Below, piece by piece: positions 36,168-48,727 of a stretch of 64,000 nt of DNA (positions are counted from its first letter, which is position 1; each line of letters starts with the position of its first letter). Source of the stretch: Paramecium tetraurelia (taxonomy: Eukaryota; Ciliophora; Oligohymenophorea; Peniculida; Parameciidae); NCBI RefSeq assembly GCF_000165425.1, contig NW_001799623.1, forward strand, positions 5,134 through 69,133, written 5' to 3'. The position numbers were made by a program, and so were the translations under genes. The notes under the pieces are model-generated. The model searched no databases. It was given only the letters and a program-made list of their open reading frames with translations, and was not told where the DNA came from.

Positions 36168-36259
36168 TTTTATAATTTTCATTTTATGATAATGGTTATT
36201 TTATTTGTAATTATTTTTGGAGTTTATTTATTTAGATTTAAGTTAAATAATTTTAATAT

Positions 36260-37288
36260 ATGATAGCTTCAAATTCTTCAAGGTAATAGAGAATTAACTG
36301 ATTTAGGCTAATAAGTCCCCAATAAAAATTTTAATTAAAATACACCAAGAGTATCTCCAAAGAAACAAAATATCGGCTTAGAACAGCCAGACATAATTAA
36401 ATAGAAAGATTTATTTTATAAAAACATCACCCGGATGAAATTAAAAAATGTAGCACAAGTTGTCATTGTGATTTTTGTGGAAAAATGAGTGCGTTTTAAA
36501 TCAAGGTTTGGAGATAAATACCTCAATATGAATCTGTGTAAAATCAAAAATTCAATTGATTGATTATAGTTTTTCTAGACGAAAAAGAGTTTTCAAACGT
36601 TTAAGAATAGCAGGCTATGCTGTGTAGTTCTTGGTTTTCTACAGGACTGAATAGATAAAAAGATAAAACAGATAAAGGCAAATGTAATAATTCCTTAGAA
36701 ATCCTTTGATATCTACTAAAAGGGGCGCACTGGTAGTTCAATCAGCCAAATCTAACCGATCTCCAAAATCTCCTACACCTTCAGAAAATAAAATCAGGTT
36801 AGACTCAATATTTATTTGGTAGAAGAAATGCCACAGATTACTTTGAAATCGATTCTATCAAAGAAAAAATGTCATTCAATGACCACTGCAGTACTTTAAT
36901 AGTGTGTTAAAATCAAAGTATAAAAAAGAGACAAGTCTCTTTGTACATGGAAGAGATGTTGAAAAATATTACTACAAAATAGAGTATTGCTATGAGTCTT
37001 ACTCCTCTCTCAATAATTGTACTATGTTTTAATATGTTTTCATAGGATAAAAAACTAAAGAAGAACAAATCAATTCCTTGTATAACAGAATAAATTTCTC
37101 CAAAATATAGTCTAGACAATCTATAGCTTGAAAAGTTATTGACTCCTTTGAATCTTCTACAAAGGGGTAAAAGAAATCAATCTAATATACATATATTTCA
37201 TAATGAATATTCAAATAACAACAAAGAAGTTATAAAAATGATTGATAATCTTAAGATAAAGCACAGAAAATTAAAAAGAAAAAATTGA
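36260..37288 (+). CDS. Hypothetical protein with a Cys cluster
   Basis: MIASNSSR, 24-nt intron, then a basic segment and KKCSTSCHCDFCGKMSAFQI, a Cys/His cluster that might bind zinc. Ser/Lys-rich linkers (SAKSNRSPKSPTPSENK) and a helical C-terminus DNLKIKHRKLKRKN before TGA follow. Several introns are needed (a 25-nt GTTAGACT...GGTAG at about 36799 is clear); the middle exon boundaries are unsure. No family recognised. Ends 21 bp before the convergent TFIIS-like gene. Confidence 0.55.
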
Positions 37289-37309
37289 TTTTATACTCTT
37301 TCTTGTTAA

Positions 37310-38050
37310 TCATTTTAAATTTTTAATTTCAGACACAAGATCAAATTCTCCATTCAGTAATTTACTTCTGAATTCTGCATTTCTATCAATCAATTTAACG
37401 ACTGATTTAACTCTATCCATATACTCCTAAACAGATGATTTGTGAAGATCAAATATTGCTTATTCTATTTTTTTTGACCATTCCCCCTCCTCTTTTTGTG
37501 TCTACTAATAGAAATATTTCTTCAATCCTTCAACAGCCTTTTTTCTTTTTTCTTCATCAACAGGTTCACCCTTCCCATTTTAACTATCATTATTTTATAA
37601 CTTGGTATGATGTGAATTTCCATTTTTATGCTAAATTGGTTTGATCTCTTTTTTCTCTTATTCTTATCTCACTTTCTTTTAGATTATAGGTTCTTCAACT
37701 TTCGATGGTTTTTATTTTTACACAATTCTTTACAACTCCTTCTTGGGCTCTTCTTTTTTGATATGATCTGTGGCGGCTTAATCATTTGTTAAAATAAGTT
37801 ATTTCCATTATTTCACTAACTTCCTACAAATTTTGATGGCCTTGGCATATTTCTCCTCATCGTCTTCTGTATATTTTTTCTGTCCTATACGTACAATGCT
37901 TTTTGTTATCTCACTATCAATTAATGCTTGGGTTTCAATATTGCCCTTATAAATTTAAGCTATTAATTTATAAGATTTGGAAATCGGGGTTGAAGAGAAT
38001 TTCTTGAGTTCCTATTTAATTTCAGATAACTATTGTGCATTTAGCTCCAT
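37310..38050 (-). CDS. TFIIS-like protein without the C-terminal zinc ribbon
   Basis: Intronless, 246 residues. The N-terminal LW domain (SKSYKLIAQIYKGNIETQAL, then KYAKAIKICRKLVKQWKQLI) and the central TFIIS_M domain (KKIEQAIFDLHKSSVQEYMD, then RVKSVVKLIDRNAEFRSKLL) are both visible. TFIIS rescues backtracked RNA polymerase II through acidic hairpin residues (DE) of a C-terminal zinc ribbon; here the protein stops at SEIKNLK right after the central domain. It could be a TFIIS-domain cofactor, a regulatory paralogue, or truncated. Confidence 0.78.
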
Positions 38051-38121
38051 TTAATTAAATATTTATTTGATTTCGTTGTAACAAAATAAGTATAAATATA
38101 CGTGTTATTATATTAATTTTT

Positions 38122-38443
38122 ATGAGCAAAAACAACAACATTCTCTAAAAGAATTTGGAAGAAGAAAACATTTTAAAATAGGATGAGCTATTCGAGAAAG
38201 TACAACAATTGAAACATGTATCCTTAAACATCCAAACCTATCTCAAGAATGAGAAGCCTTCTCTAGATAAGCTGAATAATGATTATGATAAATCTATCGA
38301 TATGGTAAAAAAATCAATAAGTGGAATTGGCAGTATCAATAATTACTAATATTCTAGAATTATTAAAATCATCATTTGGATAGAACACTTGCTTTCTGAT
38401 TTGTGTTGTTTTTATGGCGATATTCATACTTTATTTATTGTGA
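38122..38443 (+). CDS. Bet1/Sft1-type Qc-SNARE
   Basis: Short protein: a SNARE motif of about 60 residues (QKNLEEENILKQDELFEKVQ, LNIQTYLKNEKPSLDKLNND, YDKSIDMVKKSI), then after a 25-nt intron a C-terminal tail anchor FLICVVFMAIFILYLL ending at TGA. Size and tail-anchored layout match the Bet1/Sft1 group of ER-Golgi SNAREs. The zero-layer Gln is likely in NIQTYL. The unspliced reading gives a non-hydrophobic tail, which supports the intron. Confidence 0.75.
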
Positions 38444-38651
38444 ATTAATAAGTTGATATTATTATATTAATAAATGATTAACATACTTTTTTGGTGTTAT
38501 TTTAATTAATCTTTCCATTTTCATAAGCTATTTGAAAGAATAATATATACAATATATATACTAAAGAATAGTTGATTGTGAGAATTAATTAAAGCATCCA
38601 TCTAAAATATAAAATTTATGAATCCTTTATATAAAAATCATAAATAAATAA

Positions 38652-39370
38652 ATGTTTAAATTAATCCAAAGAGCTTGCTTCAGATACGCAGTGGCTAGCG
38701 GCAAGGCTGAGGCTGAAATCAAATCAGTAGCAGGTATTAAGCATTGAAAGGTCTAGGACATAAACCACCCTCTTTCGAAGATACCGTCTAAGGAAAATAT
38801 GCTGGAGTGCTTTTCTCTACTGCATCTTAAAGGGAAGCTCTTCATTTGGTACTTTAAGATATGAAGTACTTCAAAGAGTTGGCTGAAAAGAGTCCAGTAT
38901 TTGCAGGCTTCTTATTAAACTCTGCATATAAGAGAAATCAATAAAGAAATGTTATATAAGCATTAACAAAAGTAAAGCGATTTTGATATAAGTGTAGGAA
39001 GGATTTCACGAGGTCACAGTAAATTTGTTAAATACTATGATTGATAGTCAAAGAATCTCATATTTGAGTAAGACTGCTGAGAAATATATCGAATATTATA
39101 GAATCTTTAACAAAGAAGAAAATATTACAATAATATCAGCAGAATCATTATCTGAAGAATAAAGGTATTCTAGTTTGCAAATGATGTAGAGCCCAAGTTG
39201 TTGGAGCCTTGAAGGAATCTAGTCCTAATGTTCAATTCTCTGTATAATATAAAGTGGACCCATCCATTTTGGGAGGTTTGTAAATGTATTCTGGCAACAA
39301 ATTCTTGGATTGCTCATTGTTGTCAAGAGTGAATAAATTGAGATCAGAGTTGTAGAAGTTGAGCATTTGA
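38652..39370 (+). CDS. ATP5PO: Mitochondrial ATP synthase OSCP subunit
   Basis: Links the F1 head to the peripheral stalk. MFKLIQRACFRYAVASGKAE looks like a mitochondrial presequence; then YAGVLFSTAS, VFAGFLLNSAYKR, LLNTMIDSQRISYLSK and the conserved C-terminus YKVDPSILGGLQMYSGNKFL (F.VDPSI.GGL.V..G.K..D.S) DCSLLSRVNKLRSELQKL. Three introns (23, 26 and 25 nt) are inferred. About 215 residues. Confidence 0.9.
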
Positions 39371-39415
39371 TTAAGAATAAGCAATAAAATAATAATTATA
39401 TTATTAATCTAAAAT

Positions 39416-41179
39416 ATGGACAGTCTAAAGGATCCCGCGAATGACAGATATGTAAAAACACTGAAGCCACCTCCTCATCGTCCACTGGCTAAAAATTTGA
39501 TGTTTCCTGATAAATTGAAGAGTATGACAATTAAGTAAATGATTAGATAAACCTGATTGGAAGTTATTGAAAGATCATCTTCAAAAGGAGGGAAGAGTTG
39601 CAAAAGAGGAATTATTCAAATTGGTAGCAGATTGCAATAAATTATTGAGTAAATTGATGAAATGATTATTAGAAAATGAAGGAAATGTAATTTATTTGTA
39701 AGATCCACTTACTGTTGTTGGTGATATTCATGGGTATTTATAATATTAAATGAAGTCAATATTATGATTTGTTAAAATTACTTGAACCAAAGGTTGGAGG
39801 AAACCCTGAAACAACGAAGTAAAAGAATATTACCAAAAATTTAGATATTTATTTCTCGGAGATTTCGTTGACAGAGGATCATATTCAATCGAAGTAGTGA
39901 TTTTACTTTATGCAATAAAAATAAATTATCCAAATACTGTATACTTTTTACGTGGAAATCATGAATGCAGATAACTGACTGCTTTTTTCAATTTCAAAGA
40001 TGAATGTACATTTAATGTAAGCTTTAGGTTTGTATAAATATGATTAAGAAACTTATGAGATGCTTATGGATTCTTTTGATTTGTTTCCTTTATCATGCAT
40101 AATAAATTCAAAATTCATAGCTGTTCATGGTGGTATATCACCTGATTTAAAATCTGTAACTCATTTTACCAACCTAAAAGATAGAAGACTTAAAAAAATT
40201 GGACAGATATCATGAACCACCAAGAAGTGGTTTATTTTGTGATATTCTGTGGAGTGATCCTGTTGATTAAGATTAAGGCAATTTGGATGGACAATGGAAA
40301 GGAAACGAAGTCAGAGGATGTAGTTGGTTTTTTGGAAATGAAGCAAGCAATAAATTTCTATAAAGAAACAATCTAATAAGTATTATAAGAGCTCATGAGG
40401 TTCAATATAATATTAAAATCATAGGCTCAACTTGATGGCTACAAGATGCACAGATGGAATGGAGGCCAGGATTTCCCAGTTGTTATTACAATATTTAGTG
40501 CTCCAAATTATTGTGATGTTTATAATAATAGAGGTGCTGTTATTAAATTTGAAGTAAATCCGATTTATTAAATTTAGAATAATACTTTGAACATTCAACA
40601 ATTTTAGTATACTCCTCACCCATATTTACTGCCAAATTTTATGGATATTTTTACTTGGTCCATTCCATTTGTAGCTGAAAAAATCACAGAAATGTTATAT
40701 AATTTAATTTAAGCAGGAGATTAAGGAGATGATGATGAGGATATCAATCAAGAAGATATTGAACAATTTAAAATATTAACCTAACAAAATAAATAATTCA
40801 ATAAGCAACAATCTACTGGAAGCACAGGAAAAAGTATGTGTATTTTTAATACAAGGCACTGAGAAATTAAAAAACAAATTGAAGTTTGTAGCAACAATGA
40901 TGAAGATGTAAAAAACACTGAGAGAACAAAGTGAAAGCATTATGAAATTAAAAGGGGCATGTCCTGATAAAAGATTACCTAAAGGAATATTATCAGCTGG
41001 TAAAACAGCAATTACTGATGGTATCAAATGTGGTTCTATCTTTTTAAGCTCTTGCTGATTTTAATATTGCAAAAACTGCTGACATAGTTAATGAGAAAAT
41101 GCCTTCGCAAGCTTAAGTTCCTCAACAATCTGTATCAATAAAGAAACCGAGTAATACTGTCCAAAATAAAAAGAAATGA
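39416..41179 (+). CDS. Calcineurin A (PP2B catalytic subunit)
   Basis: Ca2+/calmodulin-activated Ser/Thr phosphatase. Metal and catalytic motifs: [61 protein letters not shown] and [15 protein letters not shown]. The calcineurin-specific [19 protein letters not shown] (calcineurin-B-binding helix side) and C-terminal [20 protein letters not shown] (autoinhibitory linker) separate it from PP1/PP2A. Introns of 22-28 nt, often inside conserved motifs (for example within GDIHG). Many phosphatases in ciliates are multi-copy. TGA at 41177-41179. Confidence 0.93.
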
Positions 41180-41258
41180 GATGGTTTTCTGGTAAATATA
41201 TATAAAATATACAAATATTCATTGTTTATACCAAATATTTTTAATTAATAAAATTATA

Positions 41259-43187
41259 ATGTAAGACAAATAAATTATTCAGCTTTTTGAAAAATACTCT
41301 AAGCTTAATGATCCAAAATTAGTGTTCTAGACAAGTGAATAAATTTTAGAAAGAGTAAAAGAAGATGATATAACCTTTGTATTATCAAAAATTATGAATT
41401 GTTTGCAATCAACAGATTTTGACACTACAATCAATTATGCCTTACTATTAAAACAACTAATTTAGAAGTATTCATCTAAACATCAAAAATTACAACCCAA
41501 AGCTATTTTCGATAATTTACAATAAACTTTAAGCAAAAAGAACTCATATGGTAAAAGTGAGTTTAAACATTTCATGCTGACCAAATATTTGGTCTATTCG
41601 TACTTAGATTTTTAGAACCTTTTAAATATTACACTTGAAGATCGAAAAACTGAAGATTCAGAATACTTAACCTATGTCCTATTGAAGCAGCTGTATTATT
41701 TATCGATTATCTAGTAAACCTGAAAATGTGAAGTAAGTTAGCAATGCAATAAAAAATGACCTCTAAAATTTAACACCAAGGGTTTTTTGTATTTTAGTTA
41801 AGCTCCAATAGCTCAGTCAAAAAGGATAGTTCTAATGGGATAAATATCTTCAAGAATAGGTATTTGACAGACAGAAGTTCCACAAGCTTTTAGAATAAGC
41901 AAATGACCAATTCCCAAAGAAACAACTCTTCTATTAATACTTAGCCATATAAATGGGGAAGGTTAGATATCTCATTTATAATTATAGTTTAGTCAATCAT
42001 AAGATAACTAAAAAATATATACTGAGTTCTGGGAATACCTATTCTAATAAGAGGACTTAAGAAAATTAAACTATATCATTTTATCAATTTTTAAACATTT
42101 CCTAAAATCAACTACTGTCCCACTTTCTCTAATTAGAAATTAATAATTGGTTGAATTATGGTACAGGTAATTTGGAAATTCTAATTCTGTTATGAAAAGA
42201 TTAGCAAATAAGATTGAATAATACTTGACTTAAAGAGATATTTCCTTTGAAGATATCGTTTACCTGAGAAATATCTATGGGTATAGAATTCATCCAAAAA
42301 ATGGCATTGCATAAAAAATATTGGCAAAGTTCACAGAAGATGAAATAGATCAATACTTTGAGAATATGAAATAATAAGAACAATCTTCTACCGATCCAAT
42401 CAATAAACTCTATTACTTAAATGAAATCTATGTTCTTGCTACTGTAGCTAACACAAACGTTAAAGTCTTAACATCTATGATAAAATATATTTATGAAATC
42501 GGCTGCATAAACTTTGAATAGATTTATGAGCAATTAGATGAAGAATCTAAGGAAGCCTACCAGTTTGAAGAGATTAAGAAAAAGTTTTTAGATTAATGTC
42601 AGAGTTTCTTTTACTCACTTGTTGGAAAAGTAGCTGCTGTAAATATTTTATATGATAATTAGAATGTGTAAGAATTTGATGAATTAACAAAGTCCTTATT
42701 GAAATAACTTAAAAAATCGGATTTAAGTAAATAGTATAAATTGATTACTGGCAAATAACCTAAAGAATGTATCAAACATCTAGTCAATACAATCCTTATG
42801 TTTTCATTTCTCAATTAAGAAGAAGGATTATAAATCTTGGAAGAGTTTCAACATATTGCAGGCGATATTTAAGAGGAGGAACCTCAAACTAAAAAAAAAG
42901 TAAAGACTAATCCAGAGAAGGCAAAAGTTGTCTTAACTGAAGTATTTATTTAATTGTTAACAAAATCCCCATGTATTTTATGTAATCTATATAATATAGA
43001 ATTCTTGAGAGATGCTGTTAATTAGTGCTGCAAATCACTTGAGTTTACAACAGAATGCTTAGAAATTCTATTGGATGTTTTATTGAAGGAAGATCATGAA
43101 TATATTGCTGAGATGCAACAATAAGAATTAGATGATGAGGAAGGTGGAGATGAAAGCTTAGAAGAAGAAGAAGAGGAAAATTAATGA
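41259..43187 (+). CDS. Helical-repeat protein, Pol5/MYBBP1A-like (tentative)
   Basis: Long alpha-helical protein (about 630 residues), MQDKQIIQLFEKYSKLNDPK, with many 30-40 residue helical units (for example YALLLKQLIQKYSSKHQKL, ARMLIKYIYEIG-type repeats) and an extremely acidic C-terminus (DDEEGGDESLEEEEEEN) before TGA. Helical repeats with an acidic tail and the early LLKQLIQ segment suggest the nucleolar Pol5/MYBBP1A family, but no diagnostic motif is certain. Introns inferred near 41715 and 42160. Confidence 0.5.
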
Positions 43188-43498
43188 TGTTCATATATTA
43201 GTTGTTTGTACAATAATTATACAATACATTTAATTGATTTAGTCAAATAAGCAATAAGACTTTTCAAATTTATACTAATATTTTTAATTTTTGAGTATAT
43301 TTTTATACTAAAAGGGATTATTTAATTTCTTAAAGAAAATAAATAAATCAGAGAGGAAGATTAAGAATCTTAGTTTTGTAAATTAATTATGAATGAAATC
43401 GAAAATATTATCAGCACTTTCAAATGAGGAGAAGAATTAGAAAAGATTGATAAAATAGTTAATGACAAATGAAATAAAATTTTACAATACATTCATTG
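43188..43498. other. 311-bp convergent spacer
   Basis: Lies between the stops of the helical-repeat gene (plus) and XPC (minus). I see a short plus-strand frame (ATG near 43390) that hits two TGAs; nothing supported. Confidence 0.45.
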
Positions 43499-45504
43499 TC
43501 AATTGGTTTATTAGTACTTTGCTTATAAATCTCTTTTCAATAGAATTGTTTTAAATAAATCGCCCCATAATTTAATTAATTCTTTTTTTTTATTAATTTT
43601 GTTCTTTTCAGCTATTTCAATTTTGTATTATTCATAAAGTGCAATAATTTTATCATAATCTTCATTGAGTATCAAATAGCCACATTTTTAAGCAAACATT
43701 CTTCCGTTCTAGGAATCAAATCCATCAACAGCTTCAATAAATTTGATATTATTTTTAGCCAACAAATGCTTGATTCCTTGCATTCTAACAAGTCTAGTAC
43801 CTTTTGGAGGTGGAAAAGAAAACGTCTAATGATTTATCATTGTATTATACTTCGTAATTTCCATAAGCATTAGATGGTAAGTTTCCACCATTTTCTTCCA
43901 AGGATACTTTAATATCATTGGTCTACCAAATGGCATATAGAGCAGTGGTCTTAGTCTTATCAAATTTCTAGCTGACTTCTTTGATAGGTTATACATCTAG
44001 TTTAACTTCTCTTAAATATTCTCTCCATTTATCTCTGGAATGAAGAATGATGGCATCACTTTGTAAATAAATATCTTCATCCTTGAATTTGATTCCAATA
44101 GGTTTGGCATCTGGATGTATCATCTAATATTATGAAAGCTATGATGCCAGAGCATAGTATTAACTATATTTAAATTCCTTCTCATTTGTATAATCTTATG
44201 GTGCTGGTATTATAACATTTGCACTAACTGGTTCATTAACTAATTATTACAGTCCTTTGTAGATTAATTCTAAAATAAATTATTCAAATACTTGCATTGT
44301 AAGCTAATTGATTGAACCATCTTTCAAGAGACAATTGGCATCTTTGAATTTAATAATAGTGTGAATATTTTTATGTTACATCAACAAAATGAGTATTATC
44401 GAATAACCTATTTAAACGAAAATTGGGATCCTTAAATGTCAAGTCTTGAGCAGCAATAATAAAATGACTGAAGCTATTTTATAGTTTGGTTTTCAGAATA
44501 TTGATATCCAATAATACAAGCTTATCTGATATAGGATCGAATGGAATCCATGAGTTCTAATTAGAATCATAAAATTCAACCCAAATATTCTAATTATAAG
44601 TTTGAATATCCTAATTAATCTATCTTTCATTTGGTTATTTTTTATTATCCTTCTTTTTTGGTTTTTTTAATTCCTACTAGATATCCATTAAACTTCTACT
44701 CTCATTCTATTATTATTTTCTTTGGAATTCTTGTGATACTTTTAATCCTTTATCTTTTTAGTTAGGTTTTTAATAAATAAATTAATTCAAAGACTCAACC
44801 TTTTCTGATTAAGTCATGAATTATGAATTTAAATCAAAAATAGTTTTCGTATTTTATTCGACCTCCTCATTCTCTTATTCATTTTTCTTTATTGTGCGAA
44901 TCTTAAATTTTAATTCTAAACCCAAAAATCCTATATCAAATGCTCTTACCAACCTGACATTCAATCCATAGTACTTACATAATTAACCAAAAGTTATGAT
45001 ATACTCTTATGGACTCAAATGAGTGATTTTGAATTCTTTGAAGAATTGAGTTTTTAATGAATAAGTTAAAGCAAATCCTTAGTAGAGTGCGAACACTTTC
45101 TCTTATAGAGTTTTGGCCTAATTTAGTTTCATTTCTATCATTTCAATATTTGAGAATGTGAAATTAGACAACTTGAATGCAAATTCAGATAAATTGTTCA
45201 TAGTTTTATGATCTTAAAACAACTTAAACAGCTGTATGATGATTGTTGTACGGATTTAATTAACTGGAACATAACTCTTCTTTTTAGGTTTTTAATCAAT
45301 CTTTTTTTAATCTTTCCTTAAAATTTTTTCCTATAATTCAACTAAATCATCAGGCAATCCTTCTTCGATTATTTCATAGTCTTCTTATTTATTTGGTACA
45401 ATTTTTTTTAATTAATTTACTCTTTCAACAAAGTCATCTTCATCTTGTATAGATTCCTATGACATTTGCTCAGATTCTTGATTTACTTCAAAAGAATCGT
45501 CCAT
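43499..45504 (-). CDS. XPC: XPC/Rad4 DNA-damage recognition protein
   Basis: Nucleotide-excision-repair lesion sensor. The acidic N-terminus MDDSFEVNQESEQMSQES is followed by a transglutaminase-like fold (LCKYYGLNVRLVRAFD, then NIWVEFYDSNQNSWIPFDPI) and beta-hairpin domains. The end of BHD1-BHD3 reads YGNYEVYN, FPPPKGTRLVRMQGIKHLLA, NIKFIEAVDGFDSQNGRMFA and KCGYLILNEDYDKI, as in Rad4 (G.A..VAR.LGI.YA.AV.GFEF...P...GVVV). Length about 640 residues including small introns. TGA at 43499. Start lies 184 bp from a divergent EF-hand gene. Confidence 0.87.
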
Positions 45505-45688
45505 TTATTAGTAAATTGTAAATTAATTATAATAAAATTTTGGCTCTTTTTTTTCAAAATGACAAGCATCAAGAATATTAAATCTATAAGTTAAATAAAA
45601 TAATATAATCCAAAACAAATATGAATTGTACTCAGAGAATCAAGTCAAGATTTTAACCAAATATTATTTCCATAACTTAATTAATAAC

Positions 45689-46601
45689 ATGGGAAATAAA
45701 CCATCAGTAAATTAAAGTAAATTTCAGAAACAATTGACAATTAATGATAAGCAATTTAAAAAAGACTAAAGCTAATCGAATGTTATTGCTCCTTACAGAG
45801 AGGGAACAACTTTAGCTGTGGAAAGTAAATTGAAGGTATATTTAAGAAATGCTAATGATGGTGAAGACCTTGATGATGACAATCAAGGAGGAAGGAATAA
45901 ATTATAATAATTTAAAGAAGACTAACATAATGTTGAAAATATTTAAAAGGAAATTATCCATTTAGAAGAAACAGTGTTTTCAAAAGAAAAATTATAAAGA
46001 GTTCGAGAAGACTTTGAATCCTATTCTAAAGAGAATAAAATGAGCAGAAAGAAGTTACTTGAATATTTTGGGATGGCAGAACTCGACAATAAAAGGTTAG
46101 GAAACAGGATTTTCTAATGTGTTAAATCAACTTTCTCCTAGAAAAAAACAGGGTATATAAAATAATATAGTGTTATTTAGACCTTTTCTAGATTATGCTA
46201 AGTTTTTAAAGGCCATATCCATGCTATCTTAATAAAATGACGAAGGAAGATTGAGGTTTTTATACTCCATGTTTGATATGAATTTAGAAGGTAGTATAGA
46301 GAAAGATGAGATGTATAATTTAATGATGATGTTTCTAGAAGTAATTTAGGATATTATAATTTAGGGCATGATGTCGATTAATTATGAAAATTAAGATTTG
46401 AACGATTTAAAGTAAAGAATAAGTGAATCACATGACAGGCAGATTGAACTTGCTCTAGAGGAAATTGTAAATGAAATTTACTAAAATCATGCATCCAAAC
46501 AAAATGTATTAAGCTATGATGATTGGAGAAATTGGCTGATGGAATAGGAAGGAATTTAAGAAATTTTACAATTTAATCCTCATACTGATTTTTAGGATTG
46601 A
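45689..46601 (+). CDS. EF-hand-like protein with myristoylation-type N-terminus
   Basis: MGNKPSVNQSKFQKQL: Gly2 suggests N-myristoylation. About 290 residues. The middle is helical. A degenerate EF-hand pair is suggested by LYSMFDMNLEGSIEKDEMYN (D-x-N-x-x-G-x-I-x-x-x-E with a changed first position) and by NVLSYDDWRNWLMEQ, as in calcineurin-B/NCS/CBL-type sensors, but the loops deviate from DxDxDG. One intron near 46170 is inferred. TGA at 46599-46601. Likely a Ca2+-sensor relative with weak or lost binding. Confidence 0.6.
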
Positions 46602-46716
46602 GTTATATTGATATTGAATTTTATTATGATTGTATATATGATTCAATCATAGAATTTGATATTCTAAAACGTTATTTTACAATAAAATCTATAAAACAAA
46701 TTTAAACAAAATAATT

Positions 46717-48290
46717 TCATTTAAACTTTGATTTAGTAGCGTTGAATTGTTTCACTGTTGAATTTGATTTGATCACAAAAGTTTCAGTCTTTTTTCTTGA
46801 TGATCGCATTTACCTTTAAAAGGCTGCTTTTAAGCTACCATCATCTTAGTTTTTATCATCATCAGGAGACTATGTCTAGAATTTCTCATATTGATTTATA
46901 TTCTTGGAACTGTAAGAAGGTCCAATTAATTTTTCAGTGTGATACTAAGGGATTTTTAAAGGAAAATCTTAATTTTATTGCAAATTTTGATCTCTAGGAC
47001 TCTAAATAGAAACTTGACTTCTAGGAGAGGAAGGACTAAAGGTCAAGGTCTTAGACTGTTTAATTCTTCTATTAAAATGTCGGTTTGAAAAAATAGTTGG
47101 TCTTTTCATTTACAGCTACATTAATTTAGCTAATTGTTCCTAAACAAACCATTAATGATTTAGACACTGATGAGAGGTCAATCGTTCTTCAGGATTAGGT
47201 TAAAACGTGCCAGTAATAAAATCGAGACCAAGTGGACTCAGGTTTAAGGAACTGAGATCAACTTCGCCCTCAGCATTTTACTACAATCTTGTATCAGTGT
47301 TTCCTTCAAAAGGTAGAGTTCCAGTCGTTAAAATATAAAGTATAACTCCAATGCTGAATACATCAACTTTTAAATCATAATTTTGATGATGCAAGATTTC
47401 TGGTGCAATAAAACCAGGCGTATCACTACGTATTTAATCATAATTCGATTCTGAATCATAGAAATCAGCCTATGAGAATTTTCTTAGACAGAGTGTCTCA
47501 ATGTTATCATCAATTCTAAAAACAATATTATCAGGTTTTAAGTCCCTATAAATTATGTTCTTTGAATGCAAATAACATATTGTTTTGACTAATCTAAAAA
47601 TGATTTTTGCAGCTCTATCTTCTGGGAAACAGATTTCTTTGGCAATGAAGTCCATTAAATTACAACTCTTAATTAATTCAAGAATGATAAAGACTTGTTC
47701 ACTGTTTTCAAAGATCTCATAAAATTTGATGGCAAATTCAGATTAAACTCTTCTGTGAATAGAAGTTCGTTTTATTAATGCAACTCTATAAGCCTCGTCT
47801 ATGAAAGATTTTTTTTGATATATTTTTACTGCATATTCATTTCCATCATATTTGTTTACGGCTTTAAAAACCTATTAGGGAAATATAGAAGTTCATACTT
47901 ATGACGATTAACCTTTCCCAATTATCTTTTTCATATAATATGTAGCGTCGAAATCACATTGTATTGTATAGCTTTTAAGATACCCAAGCCATGATTTAGC
48001 ATCGCAAAATATTTCAATAACATCGAAACATTTTATGAGTCTCAAGGCTGAACCAAATTTTGGGTGATAAAAAAGTTCTATTATAGCGTTCTCAATGTCA
48101 ATCCATTTAGTTCTACCCTAAATAAAAAGTAAAGTGAATATGCTACTTTTTTTGTCTGGTAAAATAAATAGTTGGCGACACTGGATAATGTTTTAGACTT
48201 TACTACTGCTTACTGATTTACAAATTTAACTTCATCAGAAATTGTCTGGTTTGCTATTGATATAGGAATTGTGGACTTGGACCATTGCAT
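46717..48290 (-). CDS. CAMK-like Ser/Thr kinase with N-terminal PH-like region
   Basis: MQWSKSTIPISIANQT, then a region (TKWIDIENAIIELFYHPKFG, CDAKSWLGYLKSY) that could be a PH-like domain. The kinase domain follows: YMKKIIGKG, EYAVKIYQKKSF, IYRDLKPDNIVF, PGFIAPEIL and DVFSIGVILYILTTGTLPF. DFG is not cleanly seen (an intron or ADF in that place). The C-terminal tail is Ser/Pro/Arg-rich (SPSSPRSQVSISSPR). Introns inferred near 48140 and 47890. TGA at 46717. Related to CAMK/PKD-type kinases; the exact group is unclear. Confidence 0.7.
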
Positions 48291-48727
48291 TGTTGAGTAG
48301 GAGATCTAGAAGAATGACTTACTGTGTTTATATTCACAACTAAGGACAGTTTGAAAAATAAATTTACCTTGGATTAAGATCCTTTATCATTCCAGATGCT
48401 TCTTTACTAAATTAATTAACTAAATTTGATGATATTTAAACTGAGATTTGATAATTTTACATACTGTGAAGTGAATAAATAATAATGAATTGATTATTAA
48501 TACTATTAAAGAACAACAAAATAATATTGTCTTACTAAAGTTTTGCAATAAATTTATAAATCAATTTAATAGGAAATTATCCAATTTGAAAATTGATTAA
48601 TTGCATATTCGTTGAATGTCATTTAGACTATTTTAATGTGAAGAGACATGAAGAATACTTTGTTCCTTTAATGACTCTCTTGAGTACTATATGTTATAAA
48701 ATAAATTAATTAAAATATAGAATAAGG
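48291..48727. other. 437-bp divergent spacer
   Basis: Between the kinase start (minus) and the LMBR1 gene start (plus). AT-rich; short unspliced frames only. Presumably promoters. Confidence 0.5.

Noticed and set aside
43390-43499. Plus-strand frame with two in-frame TGAs, possible selenoprotein or relic
   Set aside because: Too short, no similarity recognised, and partly antisense to the XPC end.
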